Positions 1-9,154 of a stretch of DNA of 64,000 bases are shown here, in pieces. Location: NCBI GenBank assembly GCA_000227505.4, contig AGIF02000001.1:1880035-1944034 (forward strand). The letters run 5' to 3'. A model generated the notes under the pieces. That model had not been told where the DNA came from. It made no database searches and was given only the letters and a program-made list of their open reading frames with translations. The DNA is from a gamma proteobacterium HIMB55. Lineage in GTDB: Bacteria; Pseudomonadota; Gammaproteobacteria; Pseudomonadales; Halieaceae. The translations under genes and the position numbers were made by a program. The first letter of the stretch is position 1, and every line of letters begins with the position of its first letter.

Positions 1-1
1 C

Positions 2-649
2 CCGCTGTTGGTACACGGAGAAGTCACGGACCACGACATCGACATTTTCGATCGCGAGGCTGTTTTTATCGAGCGAACACTGGCACCGCTGGTCGAGGAA
101 TTCCCCAATCTGCGCGTCATTCTTGAGCATATTACAACCAAGGACTCCGTCGATTTCGTCGCTTCGGCTCGAAACGGAGTAGCCGCCACCATTACGCCCC
201 AGCATCTGCTTTTTGATCGTAACGATATGCTGGTAGGCGGCATCCGACCGCATCTTTTCTGCCTGCCTATCCTCAAGCGCCGATTGCACAAAGAAGCACT
301 CCGGGCCGCTGCAGTATCGGGTAATGCGAAATTCTTCTTAGGAACCGACTCTGCACCGCACACAGTTGAAACAAAAGAGTCTTCATGTGGCTGTGCTGGC
401 TGTTATACAGCCCATGCTGCGATGCCGTTTTATGCAGAGGTGTTCGAGGAGGAAGGTGCGCTCGATAAGCTAGAGGGTTTCGCCAGTCACTTTGGTCCCG
501 ACTTTTATGGGAAGGCTAGAAATACAGAGCAAATCACCTTAGTCAAAGCGGGGCAGCTCTCCCCAGCAAGCTTAAGCTTCGGCGAGAGCTCCGTAACGCC
601 TCTGCGAGCGGGCGAAACGCTTTCCTGGCGCTTGGAAACCGCCGGATGA
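2..649 (+). CDS. pyrC: dihydroorotase, C-terminal part (truncated by window edge)
   Basis: Class II dihydroorotase, which cyclises N-carbamoyl-aspartate to dihydroorotate in pyrimidine synthesis. The frame is open from base 2 (P-L-L-V-H-G-E), so the true start and the N-terminal HxH metal motif lie before the window. Visible family signatures are VHGEVT, EHITTKD (metal-ligand histidine), [19 protein letters not shown] and FLGTDSAPH (catalytic Asp), followed by the cysteine-containing SSCGCAGC segment also found in enterobacterial PyrC. About two thirds of the usual 345 residues are present. The stop overlaps the rnt start (ATGA), so the two genes are probably co-translated. The internal TTG at base 8 is not a credible start. 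Confidence 0.95.
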   Translation, partial: PLLVHGEVTDHDIDIFDREAVFIERTLAPLVEEFPNLRVILEHITTKDSVDFVASARNGVAATITPQHLLFDRNDMLVGGIRPHLFCLPILKRRLHKEALRAAAVSGNAKFFLGTDSAPHTVETKESSCGCAGCYTAHAAMPFYAEVFEEEGALDKLEGFASHFGPDFYGKARNTEQITLVKAGQLSPASLSFGESSVTPLRAGETLSWRLETAG

Positions 650-1299
650 CTGCTTCCACCGAAATCAGAATGAAGCATCGGTTTAGAGGCTTTTTGCCTG
701 TCGTCATTGATATCGAGACCGGTGGCTTCAACGCGACGACTGACGCGATGCTCGAAATAGCCGCCACCTTCTTCACGCTTACCGACGCAGGCCACCTTGA
801 AGTTGCTCACTCAATCGCTCGGAATGTTGATCCGTTTGAAGGCGCGAATCTTGAGCCTTCTGCTCTCGAATTTACCGGCATAGATCCAGAGAACCCGCTG
901 CGAGAAGCCGTACCGGAGGCCATTGCTCTGGGGGATATCTTTTCGGAAGTTCGGCGCGAAGTGAAAGAGCACGGATGTAATCGCGCGATCTTGGTCGGCC
1001 ACAACGCGCACTTTGATGCAGGCTTTTTAAACGCGGCCGCGGAACGCTGCGACATAAAACGCAACCCTTTCCACCCGTTCTCACATTTCGATACGTCAAC
1101 GCTTGCAGGTCTTGCCTACGGACATACGGTACTGGCACAAGCCTGTAAACGCGCTGGCATTGAATTCAGTAATAGCGAAGCTCATTCTGCAGATTATGAC
1201 GCTAAGAAAACCGCCGAACTCTTCGCAGGGATTGTGAACCGCTGGCAGGACTTAGGGGGATGGACTTGGCCCGAGGAAGCCTCATCAGAGGCCGAGTAG
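646..1299 (+). CDS. rnt: ribonuclease T
   Basis: DEDDh 3'-5' exoribonuclease that trims the 3' ends of tRNA and other stable RNAs. All five catalytic residues are visible: D22 and E24 in DIETGG, D124 in [10 protein letters not shown], and H180 and D185 in HSADYDAKK. This is the spacing of E. coli RNase T shifted by one residue. At 217 aa the protein is full length for the family. It overlaps pyrC by 4 nt; the pyrC-rnt pairing is common in Pseudomonas-like genomes. The gene ends 1 bp before the convergent LON-domain gene, leaving no room for a separate terminator. Confidence 0.96.
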   Translation: MTASTEIRMKHRFRGFLPVVIDIETGGFNATTDAMLEIAATFFTLTDAGHLEVAHSIARNVDPFEGANLEPSALEFTGIDPENPLREAVPEAIALGDIFSEVRREVKEHGCNRAILVGHNAHFDAGFLNAAAERCDIKRNPFHPFSHFDTSTLAGLAYGHTVLAQACKRAGIEFSNSEAHSADYDAKKTAELFAGIVNRWQDLGGWTWPEEASSEAE

Positions 1300-1300
1300 C

Positions 1301-1891
1301 TCAGCCAGACAATTCAGTAAGTATTTCGTCGAGCGCCTCAACGAGCTCGTGAATATCATTGAGTCCAAGTAGCTCGTATTTTATTGCACTGCCAACGGGT
1401 AAAAGCTGTAACAGCGCAAAACACACTTCCCAAGCGTTTCCTGTGTTGACTGTCATACCCAACTTCCTGACTTCGGGATGGCGCTGCAAACCTGCAAGTA
1501 CATCAATCATTGAACGTCCCGTCTCGGGCAGTGCAACCTCAGGAAGCGCAGGGTCGATCTCAACCGAGGCCATGTTTAGGCCCGAGACCTCGCGCCAAGT
1601 TTCTTGAATGTGAAAGCGCGACCCACCCTCGATGGTGATGCCCAACAGTCCGTTGGGTAATTGATCCCAGTCAACGATGCTCGCCACCGTGCCGTAAGCG
1701 CCTAATTCAAGATTAGTCTTGGACGCCTGTGCGACTTCCGAGCCTGTTCGAATCCAGACAACACCGAATCCTGTTCCCTCCCTCATGCAGGCGGAGATCA
1801 TATCGATGTAACGGCGTTCGAATATCTGTAAGGGCAGACGACCGTGGGGCAGCAAGAGTGTACCCAAAGGGAAAAGAGGTAATTCAGTCAC
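1301..1891 (-). CDS. LON N-terminal (substrate-binding) domain protein, COG2802 type
   Basis: A 196-aa protein consisting only of the LON N-terminal domain, without the AAA+ or protease parts of Lon. It opens with ELPLFPLGTLLLPHGRLPLQIFE, the classic beginning of this family, and carries the FGVVWI and YGTVASI strands. The biochemical role of stand-alone LON-domain proteins is unsettled; cereblon-like ligand binding has been suggested for relatives. It is the last gene of a minus-strand operon and overlaps the upstream YkgJ-like gene by 8 nt, indicating translational coupling. Confidence 0.85.
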   Translation of the reverse strand: MTELPLFPLGTLLLPHGRLPLQIFERRYIDMISACMREGTGFGVVWIRTGSEVAQASKTNLELGAYGTVASIVDWDQLPNGLLGITIEGGSRFHIQETWREVSGLNMASVEIDPALPEVALPETGRSMIDVLAGLQRHPEVRKLGMTVNTGNAWEVCFALLQLLPVGSAIKYELLGLNDIHELVEALDEILTELSG

Positions 1892-2156
1892 GCTTGTCTC
1901 CTAGCGGGTCGCTCAACGCTTCAAGGTCAGTGAGTAACAGTAGCGCTTCCTCTCGCGAATTCCCGCAAAACTCGGGCTCAGCTTGAAATTGACTGCAGCA
2001 CTCAGGACGTCTTGGATCACCAAAAAGCGCGCATAAGCCATCCCTATTGTGGTGAACACAGCGCTCGCCTTTGGGTTTACCCTGAGGCATTCCAAAAAAC
2101 GGAGTATGAATGGCGGGGACTATGCAACAAGCACCGCACCCTGCTCTACACTCCAT
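1884..2156 (-). CDS. YkgJ-type cysteine-cluster protein (zinc/iron chelating)
   Basis: Small 90-aa protein rich in cysteine. The N-terminal C-x3-C-x2-CC cluster (ECRAGCGACC), followed by C33, C42, the CC pair near residue 53 and C64, matches the YkgJ / CxxCxxCC family, predicted to bind zinc or an Fe-S cluster. The GMPQGKPKGERC segment is also typical. Function is not established for the family. It starts 27 nt after the RND exporter stop and its end overlaps the LON-domain gene, so it lies inside the mpl-exporter operon. Confidence 0.85.
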   Translation of the reverse strand: MECRAGCGACCIVPAIHTPFFGMPQGKPKGERCVHHNRDGLCALFGDPRRPECCSQFQAEPEFCGNSREEALLLLTDLEALSDPLGDKRD

Positions 2157-2182
2157 TAATCGATCATCCGATTAGTGCGCCA

Positions 2183-4804
2183 TCAGGCCCGCTCGGGACC
2201 CAACGGCTGAAACGCGATGATCAGTTTAGGCAGCAGCAACAGCGCACCCATGACAGCAGCAAGCATCGCCATAACAGTCAGCACACCAAAATAAATGCTC
2301 GGCGTGAAGTTTGAGAGTGTCAGCATAGAAAAGCCGACAACGACCGTCAGGGTGGTGTAGTACATCGCACGACCAATACTCGAGTGGCTGCGGTACATCG
2401 ACTCGCGGTAGTTCCCATCAACTTCAAACTCGCGCCTGAATCGATGGATGTAATGGATGCAGTTATCGACACCCATGCCAACGACAATGGCGGCAATCGT
2501 GATCGTCATAATATCGAGCGGAATGCCAGCCAAACCCATCACACCGAGCACTAAACCTGCCGCAAGAATATTAGGTGCCAGTCCTAATAACGCGAGCGAA
2601 ACGGACCTAAACAGCATGAGGAACATAATACCTATCGCCACGAATACCGCACCAAGCGTTAATATCTGCGACGCGTAGAGGCTTTGAAGCACGTTGTTGT
2701 AGAGCACCAACAAGCCGGTGAATTTGACACGGGTTTCGTCAAGGCCAGTATCAGCCAGAATCTGTGCGTAAAGTGACTCCAGATACTCTGCTCGCCTAAG
2801 CGTTTTGCTCGTCTCCATCGCCCGGACGGTGATCCTAGCCTGCTGTTCCACAGGATCGTAGTAGGGCTCGATTAACACCTCAGCGACATCAGAGGGCAGG
2901 CTCCGCTCAATAAGCGCGAGTTCAACACCCCCCAATTTATCGTCATAAAGACGATCCATGACGGAGAACCCCGTCGACAGCGACAACACTTTCCCAGACT
3001 CGGGTCTTGCATCAACAATATCGTGAATTTGGTCAACGAGGTTTCGACCCTCTAGAGTGAACCAGTAACCAATCTCCGCGGAGTTCTCGTCGGCAAACGA
3101 GACATCCTCACCAAAGGGATCATCACCCCAGAGATCTTCCTCGTCACTGGCCAAGCTCTCGTCAAAATCACTCTCACCAAAAGCGTCTTCGCCAAAATCG
3201 TCGCCGAATCCCTCATCATCGCCCGCGAAACCATCGTCTGCAGACATCGCATCGAAACTAGCGGCTTCAACTTCGGCACTGTTTTCAACCTCTGACACGC
3301 TCTCTACTGGCGGGTATAAAATAATATCGAGTGGGATAGTGCCGCCCAGTCGAGAATCGAGAAGTTCCATACCTTGGTAAATCTCAGTGGTATCTTTGAA
3401 ATAGTCGATAAAGCGATTTTCTACTTGAAGACGTGATAGCCCGAGCAAAACAAGCAACACCAGTAAACCGGTCACTGCCAGCACAACACCGCCAAAGCGC
3501 TCTACGATGGAAGCGAACCGCCGCGTCATGCTCAGAGTATCGCTCACACCTTTTGCTCCCGAGTCAGGCAACACTGTGATCAAAGCCGGTACCAAGGTAA
3601 AACTGACCAAAAACGCCACTACAATCCCAGCAGTCATCATCCAGCCAAAATCGATAACCGGTTTTATCCCAGCCACAACCAGAGAAGTGAAGGCAACCAT
3701 GGTGGTTACTGCCGTGTAAAAACACGGAACGAACATAAGCTTCGCGGCCATCACCGCGCGATCCGCCCGAGCCATATTGGGTTCTTTAACCTCTAGCTCC
3801 CGATAGCGGACAACCAAGTGTATTGCCAGCGCCAAAGCAACCACGAGAAGCACCGCGACAAAATTTGATGAGATCACTGTCATGCGCCAATCGGTGTAAC
3901 CCAAAATACCCAGCATCAGCAGCGCTGACAGCGTGCACACGGATATAGGGATCACTACCCACCGATAATCGCGGAATATAAGCGCCAACATAGCGATCAT
4001 GACAAGGATGATCGACGAACCAAAGGTCACCAAATCATCCTGAACGAAGTCCAGCATATCAGCCGCGATCATCGGGACACCGCCGACGAATATGCGGCTT
4101 TGGTCGCGATATTTCTCAGCGACTGCCCGAACATCCGCCACGAGCGCTGCCCGATCTGCGTTCACGGTCCGCGTCGCCTGATCGTAGGCAAACTCAATAT
4201 CAGCGAGTTCACGCTCGAGGCTCGCATCAGCCCCCTCAGCAACCGCTTTACGCAACGATTTTCGCAAATCCCCAAGCCGATCGATCTCTTTGTTCGGCTC
4301 TATCGTTACCTGCACAGCAGTGAGATCACCACCCTCACTCACGACGAGATTTTTATAGAGCTGGCTCGAGGTAAATTCGCGAAGCGCAAGTGAGCGGTCG
4401 ACATTCGGATCCCGAAGGCTGGGTATCGAATCCAAGTCCGAAAGATCGGTCAAGGAAATGGGCGGACTTTCCAATAAAGGCACATCGAGTGCTGAGGTCA
4501 CCGACCGCACACCAGAGACCTGCTCGAGATCGGCAACCATTGCTGCTAATCCGGCTAAAGAAGCCTCGCTTAACAAGGGGCTATCCGGCTCCCAAGTCAT
4601 GATCAAAAACTCGTAACTCTCGTAGCGCTCAGTTGCCTCCTCGAAGAAGGCAAGGTCGGGGTCGCCCTGGAGCAATAAGCTATCGGACGAGGCGTCTAAA
4701 CGAACCTTGTCCAGCTGAGAGAATGCGACTGCGGCGAGCGCCAGCGCAGTAACAACAACAGCACTTGCAAAGCGCGTTATAACGAGTTGATAAGCAGAGG
4801 ACAT
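2183..4804 (-). CDS. RND/MMPL-family exporter with acidic periplasmic insert
   Basis: An 873-aa integral membrane protein of the MMPL branch of the RND superfamily (predicted exporters; sterol-sensing-like domain). The architecture is an N-terminal TM, a first periplasmic domain (about residues 35-240), a TM2-6 bundle containing DMLDFVQDDLVTFGSSI, a second periplasmic domain and a final TM bundle with the GMGVDNCIHYIHRF motif. Substrate cannot be assigned; relatives export hopanoids, lipids or pigments. Between about residues 512 and 577 lies an unusual Asp/Glu/Gly/Phe-rich stretch with repeated DDxFGED-like units. The start ATG overlaps the mpl stop, coupling the two. Confidence 0.88.
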   Translation of the reverse strand: MSSAYQLVITRFASAVVVTALALAAVAFSQLDKVRLDASSDSLLLQGDPDLAFFEEATERYESYEFLIMTWEPDSPLLSEASLAGLAAMVADLEQVSGVRSVTSALDVPLLESPPISLTDLSDLDSIPSLRDPNVDRSLALREFTSSQLYKNLVVSEGGDLTAVQVTIEPNKEIDRLGDLRKSLRKAVAEGADASLERELADIEFAYDQATRTVNADRAALVADVRAVAEKYRDQSRIFVGGVPMIAADMLDFVQDDLVTFGSSIILVMIAMLALIFRDYRWVVIPISVCTLSALLMLGILGYTDWRMTVISSNFVAVLLVVALALAIHLVVRYRELEVKEPNMARADRAVMAAKLMFVPCFYTAVTTMVAFTSLVVAGIKPVIDFGWMMTAGIVVAFLVSFTLVPALITVLPDSGAKGVSDTLSMTRRFASIVERFGGVVLAVTGLLVLLVLLGLSRLQVENRFIDYFKDTTEIYQGMELLDSRLGGTIPLDIILYPPVESVSEVENSAEVEAASFDAMSADDGFAGDDEGFGDDFGEDAFGESDFDESLASDEEDLWGDDPFGEDVSFADENSAEIGYWFTLEGRNLVDQIHDIVDARPESGKVLSLSTGFSVMDRLYDDKLGGVELALIERSLPSDVAEVLIEPYYDPVEQQARITVRAMETSKTLRRAEYLESLYAQILADTGLDETRVKFTGLLVLYNNVLQSLYASQILTLGAVFVAIGIMFLMLFRSVSLALLGLAPNILAAGLVLGVMGLAGIPLDIMTITIAAIVVGMGVDNCIHYIHRFRREFEVDGNYRESMYRSHSSIGRAMYYTTLTVVVGFSMLTLSNFTPSIYFGVLTVMAMLAAVMGALLLLPKLIIAFQPLGPERA

Positions 4805-6177
4805 TACAGCTCCGTGTTTGACGCATTATCCGCGAGCGATTGTAGCAACTGTTGATGCAAGCCAGAAAAGCTTCCGTTGCTCATTATGACCAAATGATCC
4901 CCTTCTTGAGCTTCAGTGACTAACGCATCATGAAGTACCTGAACATCGTTAAACACCATGTGGTTTGGACCTCCACCTCCACTCCCCGAGAGCGACCAGT
5001 CTGAACCCTCGGGCTGGAACCAGAAAACAACATCAGCGGCTTGCGTGGCTGGCAATAATGCATCGCGATGCGTGCCGTCCTTCATGGTGTTCGACCGTAG
5101 CTCAACAACCGCAATCACCCTCGCAGCGCCTACAGCACTCCGAATACCTGACAGCGTCGATGCAATGGCAGTTGGGTGGTGTGCAAAGTCATCGTATACG
5201 CTGACGCCTGCCGGCTTTCCGAGAAGCTCGAGCCGACGTTTGACGCCCTCAAATTTTGACAATGCGTCACAGGCCACCTCGAGCGGCACTCCAGCATGAG
5301 CTGCAGCCGAAACGGCCGAGAGTGCATTTTCCGCATTGTGACGCCCGATCAGCGACCACGCGATTTCTCCCTCTTCACCATGGGGTGTCCGAATACGGAC
5401 TTGACTGTAACTCGCTGTAAGACCCTCTACAGCCCAAGCGCACTCAGCACCAACACCCATTCGATCCATTGAGGTCCATAGGCCTCGATCAAGCACGTTG
5501 TCGATTGCTTCGCCTTCTGCGGCAATAATCTTTCCCGAAGAGGGAACACACCGAATGAGATGGTGAAATTGCGTCTGGATTGCGCCTAAATCTTCAAAGA
5601 TATCGGCGTGATCAAATTCCAGATTATTAATGACGAGCGTTTTAGGCTTGTAGTGAACAAACTTTGAGCGCTTATCGAAAAAGGCCGAATCATATTCATC
5701 TGCTTCAACGACAAACGGTCCGGATCCAAGACGAGCCGAGCCTTCGAAACCGAAAGGTACGCCTCCCACTAAAAAGCCGGGCTCTTTTCCCGCGCATTCC
5801 AGAATCCAAGTCAGCATGGATGAAGTTGTGGTCTTCCCGTGGGTACCCGAGATCGCCATCACCCAGCGATTTGTGAGTAGTTCACCCAGCCATTGCGGCC
5901 CAGAGATATAGGGGATTCCCTCGTCGAGTACGTACTCGACAGCAGCGTTGCCACGAGACAGTGCGTTGCCAATAACGACAAGATCTGGGGCAGGATTTAG
6001 ATCCTCTGAGGAGTATCCATCCACGATGTCTATACCTGCGTCGCGGAGCATCGTACTCATAGGTGGGTACACATTCGCATCCGAGCCAGAGACCTGATAG
6101 CCCAGCTCGCGCGCCAGGAGTGCCACACCGCCCATAAAGGTGCCACAAATACCGAGTATGTGAACGCGTGACGACAT
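4804..6177 (-). CDS. mpl: UDP-N-acetylmuramate:L-Ala-gamma-D-Glu-meso-DAP ligase
   Basis: Cytoplasmic Mur-ligase-family enzyme that recycles murein tripeptide by attaching it to UDP-MurNAc. At 457 aa it matches Mpl length. It begins with HILGICGTFMGGVALLAREL, has the ATP-binding AISGTHGKTTT loop near residue 110, then the central-domain EADEYDSAFFDKRSKF and NNLEFDHADIF segments and the C-terminal DDFAHHPTAI motif, which distinguishes Mpl from MurC. It is the first gene of the minus-strand operon and is divergent from pfp, with 73 bp between the start codons for both promoters. Confidence 0.96.
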   Translation of the reverse strand: MSSRVHILGICGTFMGGVALLARELGYQVSGSDANVYPPMSTMLRDAGIDIVDGYSSEDLNPAPDLVVIGNALSRGNAAVEYVLDEGIPYISGPQWLGELLTNRWVMAISGTHGKTTTSSMLTWILECAGKEPGFLVGGVPFGFEGSARLGSGPFVVEADEYDSAFFDKRSKFVHYKPKTLVINNLEFDHADIFEDLGAIQTQFHHLIRCVPSSGKIIAAEGEAIDNVLDRGLWTSMDRMGVGAECAWAVEGLTASYSQVRIRTPHGEEGEIAWSLIGRHNAENALSAVSAAAHAGVPLEVACDALSKFEGVKRRLELLGKPAGVSVYDDFAHHPTAIASTLSGIRSAVGAARVIAVVELRSNTMKDGTHRDALLPATQAADVVFWFQPEGSDWSLSGSGGGGPNHMVFNDVQVLHDALVTEAQEGDHLVIMSNGSFSGLHQQLLQSLADNASNTEL

Positions 6178-6250
6178 CTACCGCTCCAAATTGCTGGAGT
6201 AAGCGTATCATGCCTATCAAGATCTTAAGCCAGCCGCATTAGGAGAAATT

Positions 6251-7522
6251 ATGCCTGCAGATCCGGCGCCAAACGCCTTTTATGCTCAATCAGGAGGCGT
6301 TACTGCTGTCATCAATGCAAGTGCCGCAGGTGTTATTAAGACTGCAGCGTTGTTCCCTGAAAAAGTTGGCAAGGTATACGCAGGTCAGAATGGCATCCTT
6401 GGGGCGCTACGCGAGGAGCTGATCGATATTTCCCTTGAATCACAGGCGTCGATTGATGGCCTGATGACAACACCCTCAGGTGCGTTCGGCTCCTGCCGCT
6501 ACAAGCTCAAAGGCATCGATGAAAATCGTGCGGAATACGAGCGACTGATCGAAGTTTTCAAGGCGCACAATATCCGCTACTTCTTCTACAACGGCGGCGG
6601 GGACTCTGCTGACACCTGCCAAAAGGTATCCGAGATCGGGGCGAAGATGGGGTTTCCGCTCCAGGCGATCCATGTCCCCAAGACCATCGACAACGACCTC
6701 CCCTTCACCGATAACTGCCCTGGCTTCGGATCGGTAGCGAAGTACGTGGCGCTCTCGACGCGAGAGGCGGCCTTCGACATTGCGTCAATGTGCGCCACTT
6801 CCACCAAAGTATTTATTTTAGAGGTCATGGGTCGTCACGCCGGCTGGATTGCCGGGGCAGCAGGACTCGCATCACGATCTGAAGCCGAAGCACCCCATAT
6901 CATTCTGTTTCCCGAAATTGCCTTCGACGAAGCGCGCTTTCTGAAAAAAGTGAAAGAAACGGTCGAGAAATTTGGCTTCTGCGTCATCGTTGCCTCTGAG
7001 GGCACACAAACCGCTGACGGACAGCTGTTGTCAGGATCTACCTCTCGTGATGCGTTTGGTCACGTCCAGCTCGGCGGCCTAGCCCCCAAATTGGCGAATA
7101 TCATCAAACAAGCTCACGGGTATAAATATCATTGGGCGGTCGCCGATTATTTGCAGCGTTCAGCTCGCCACATTGCGAGCCAAACTGACCTCGAACAGGC
7201 TTATGCACTTGGCGAGTCTGCCGTTAATCTCGCAATGGAAGGTAAGAACGCACTCATGCCAACCATCGTTCGAGTTAGCGATGCTCCCTATGAGTGGAAG
7301 ATTGGCACAGCACCACTCGACGAAGTGGCCAATCAAGAGAAGATGATGCCTGAGTCCTTCTTCTCCGAGGATGGCTATGGCATTACGGAGGAAGCGCGTC
7401 GCTATTTCCAACCACTCATTATGGGTGAGGCCTATCCGAACTATAGAGATGGTCTACCCGATTACGTGACACTCGAAAAACATTTGGCAGAGAAAAAGCT
7501 TCCGCCTGACAACCGCTGGTAG
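6251..7522 (+). CDS. pfp: pyrophosphate-dependent 6-phosphofructokinase
   Basis: Interconverts fructose-6-phosphate and fructose-1,6-bisphosphate using PPi rather than ATP. Two sequence markers support the PPi type: the aspartate in GGGDS (residues 115-119) and K144 in PKTIDND (143-149), where ATP-PFKs carry a glycine. MGRHAGW near residue 190 is the fructose-6-phosphate-binding motif. At 423 aa it fits the short, non-plant PFP group. The start follows an AGGAGAAATT ribosome site. The reaction is reversible, so the enzyme can serve both glycolysis and gluconeogenesis. It ends 6 bp before the convergent peptidase gene. Confidence 0.93.
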   Translation: MPADPAPNAFYAQSGGVTAVINASAAGVIKTAALFPEKVGKVYAGQNGILGALREELIDISLESQASIDGLMTTPSGAFGSCRYKLKGIDENRAEYERLIEVFKAHNIRYFFYNGGGDSADTCQKVSEIGAKMGFPLQAIHVPKTIDNDLPFTDNCPGFGSVAKYVALSTREAAFDIASMCATSTKVFILEVMGRHAGWIAGAAGLASRSEAEAPHIILFPEIAFDEARFLKKVKETVEKFGFCVIVASEGTQTADGQLLSGSTSRDAFGHVQLGGLAPKLANIIKQAHGYKYHWAVADYLQRSARHIASQTDLEQAYALGESAVNLAMEGKNALMPTIVRVSDAPYEWKIGTAPLDEVANQEKMMPESFFSEDGYGITEEARRYFQPLIMGEAYPNYRDGLPDYVTLEKHLAEKKLPPDNRW

Positions 7523-7528
7523 TCCGTC

Positions 7529-8272
7529 TCACACCACGTAGCGGTCTATCAAATCGTCGAGCAAAGGCAGGATAGTATTGTACCCATTGGGTCGTAGGCC
7601 GGGCTCTCGAAGCCAAAGATCACGCAACGTATCTGTGGTCAAATGGGGTCGCACCATCGACGCCACGGGTTTGTAACTAAGGTGCCATGGTTCTTCAGAA
7701 ACGCCGCCTCGATCCCGGTCATAAGGGCGGAAGAACCCTTCACAGTCGTTAGCCGCAATCAGTTCATCCAACCACTGGGTTAAATCCTCGAACATACCTC
7801 CGATACGATATTCGCTGGGGACAAGCTGTAGCGACTTATCCGACGGTATACAAGTCGGATCGAAAATATCGATATCAGTACCCCAGTGGTGGCGCGAGGT
7901 ACCGGGAAGGGCCGAAAATCGGAGGATAAGGTGCAACCATTCTTCGGCAGAATAATCCTGTCGGACCAAGACCCTATCGTGATCATCGAGCACAGGGCGT
8001 TCACCGCTCCACTTGCCATTAAAGACAGCGAGTTGCCGTTCGTAGGACCTGTAGCTCGAGGCAACAGACAGCTGGAAGCCCGCATTATTTGCACGAGCCT
8101 GCAAGGCGCTGAATGCCTCCGCGACTTGCTCGTGCATGCGCGTGCCGCGACTCTCTGTGAGGTGCTCGCTGGTTAAACCCAGCGCTATCATCTGCTCGTG
8201 GTTCATATTGGAAGTAGATACTCTCGATGATTGCGAATGCTTTATTTCCAAGTCCTTAACGTTCCTGTTCAC
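7529..8272 (-). CDS. M15-family (VanY-like) D-Ala-D-Ala carboxypeptidase
   Basis: Zinc metallopeptidase of the peptidase M15B/VanY family, expected to trim D-alanine from peptidoglycan stem peptides. The zinc-site motif is visible as GTSRHHWGTDIDIFD (SxHxxGxAxD type), with the third ligand region EPWHLSYKP downstream and the substrate-loop SSYRSYERQ upstream. No clear signal peptide is seen. The longest reading starts at a GTG (8272); an ATG at 8206 (MNHEQ) gives 225 aa and is equally plausible, as neither has a well-spaced ribosome site. No operon partner is evident. Confidence 0.8.
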   Translation of the reverse strand: MNRNVKDLEIKHSQSSRVSTSNMNHEQMIALGLTSEHLTESRGTRMHEQVAEAFSALQARANNAGFQLSVASSYRSYERQLAVFNGKWSGERPVLDDHDRVLVRQDYSAEEWLHLILRFSALPGTSRHHWGTDIDIFDPTCIPSDKSLQLVPSEYRIGGMFEDLTQWLDELIAANDCEGFFRPYDRDRGGVSEEPWHLSYKPVASMVRPHLTTDTLRDLWLREPGLRPNGYNTILPLLDDLIDRYVV

Positions 8273-8442
8273 ACCTCAGCAGCGCTAAACGACTTCACCC
8301 AATTGCCAAAATCCCGCTTTAGCGACAACGTTTAGCCGTTAGCCCAAAAAGCCGCTAGCAAACGATACGCAATTCTGATAGCTTCCCGTGCCCAATTACG
8401 CAGGTCAACTGCGAACTTCCACTCGGCGTAACGGACACCAAC

Positions 8443-9129
8443 ATGGCGACGAAGAAATCCTCCGACACACCGGATAAAGCTGCAGCAAAAGCACCTGCCA
8501 AAGCAAAGGCCGCTCCGAAAAAGAAAGCGGCGGCCAAGGCTGCGCCTAAGGCAAAGGCTGCGCCCAAGGCAAAGGCTGCGCCCAAGGCAACGGCTGCGCC
8601 CAAGGCAACGGCTAAAGCCGCTGCTAAAAAGGCGCCAGCCAAAGCTGCACCGAAGGCCAAAGCAGCGCCAAAGGCAAAAAATAACGCGAAGGTGGCAAGA
8701 GCGGTTGGCGAGGTTCAAAACTTCGATGACTTTAAGCCCTACAAGCCATCACGTGGCGAGAGCTACATGAATGATGAGCAACTAGAGCACTTCCGTCACT
8801 TGCTGCTGAGTTGGCGATCCGACTTGGTGAATGAAGTCACCAAGACGGTCGGCCACATGAAAGATGAAGCTGCCAACTTCCCTGACCCTGCCGATCGTGC
8901 AACTCAGGAAGAAGAGTTTAGCCTCGAGCTGCGCGCCCGTGACCGAGAGCGAAAGCTGATCAAGAAGATCGACGGCACCCTTGAGCGCATTTCTATCGAT
9001 GATTACGGCTACTGTGATGCCTGCGGTATCGAAATTGGCATTCAACGCCTTGAAGCAAGACCGACAGCGACACTTTGCATTGACTGCAAAACGCTCGCTG
9101 AAATTAAGGAGCGTCAGGAGCTAGGCTAA
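8443..9129 (+). CDS. dksA: DksA RNA polymerase-binding regulator with Ala/Lys/Pro-rich N-terminal extension
   Basis: Stringent-response transcription factor that enters the RNA polymerase secondary channel with ppGpp. The C-terminal 140 residues are canonical: [15 protein letters not shown], the coiled-coil tip [20 protein letters not shown], and a four-cysteine zinc finger (C191, C194, C212, C215). The protein is 228 aa, whereas E. coli DksA is 151 aa. The extra N-terminal part (about residues 8-88) is almost entirely Ala, Lys and Pro, resembling histone H1-like tails, and would be strongly basic and disordered. gluQ follows 25 nt downstream, the usual arrangement. The ATG at 8443 is the only start that includes the tail; later in-frame starts would give standard DksA. 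Confidence 0.95.
   Translation: MATKKSSDTPDKAAAKAPAKAKAAPKKKAAAKAAPKAKAAPKAKAAPKATAAPKATAKAAAKKAPAKAAPKAKAAPKAKNNAKVARAVGEVQNFDDFKPYKPSRGESYMNDEQLEHFRHLLLSWRSDLVNEVTKTVGHMKDEAANFPDPADRATQEEEFSLELRARDRERKLIKKIDGTLERISIDDYGYCDACGIEIGIQRLEARPTATLCIDCKTLAEIKERQELG
8539..8610 (+). repeat. 4 x 18-bp tandem repeat inside dksA
   Basis: Four consecutive 18-bp units, starting at 8539, 8557, 8575 and 8593, of the form GCTGCGCCYAAGGCAAMG. Each encodes Ala-Ala-Pro-Lys-Ala-Lys/Thr. They form the core of the basic N-terminal tail of DksA, and unit number is likely to vary between strains by slippage. Confidence 0.85.
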
Positions 9130-9154
9130 ACTCGGCTCCTGCATTTGCCCTCCC

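Noticed and set aside
8332-8718. Minus-strand Leu/Gly/Arg-rich frame opposite the dksA tail
   Set aside because: Mirror image of the Ala/Lys repeat codons; low complexity and no ribosome site.
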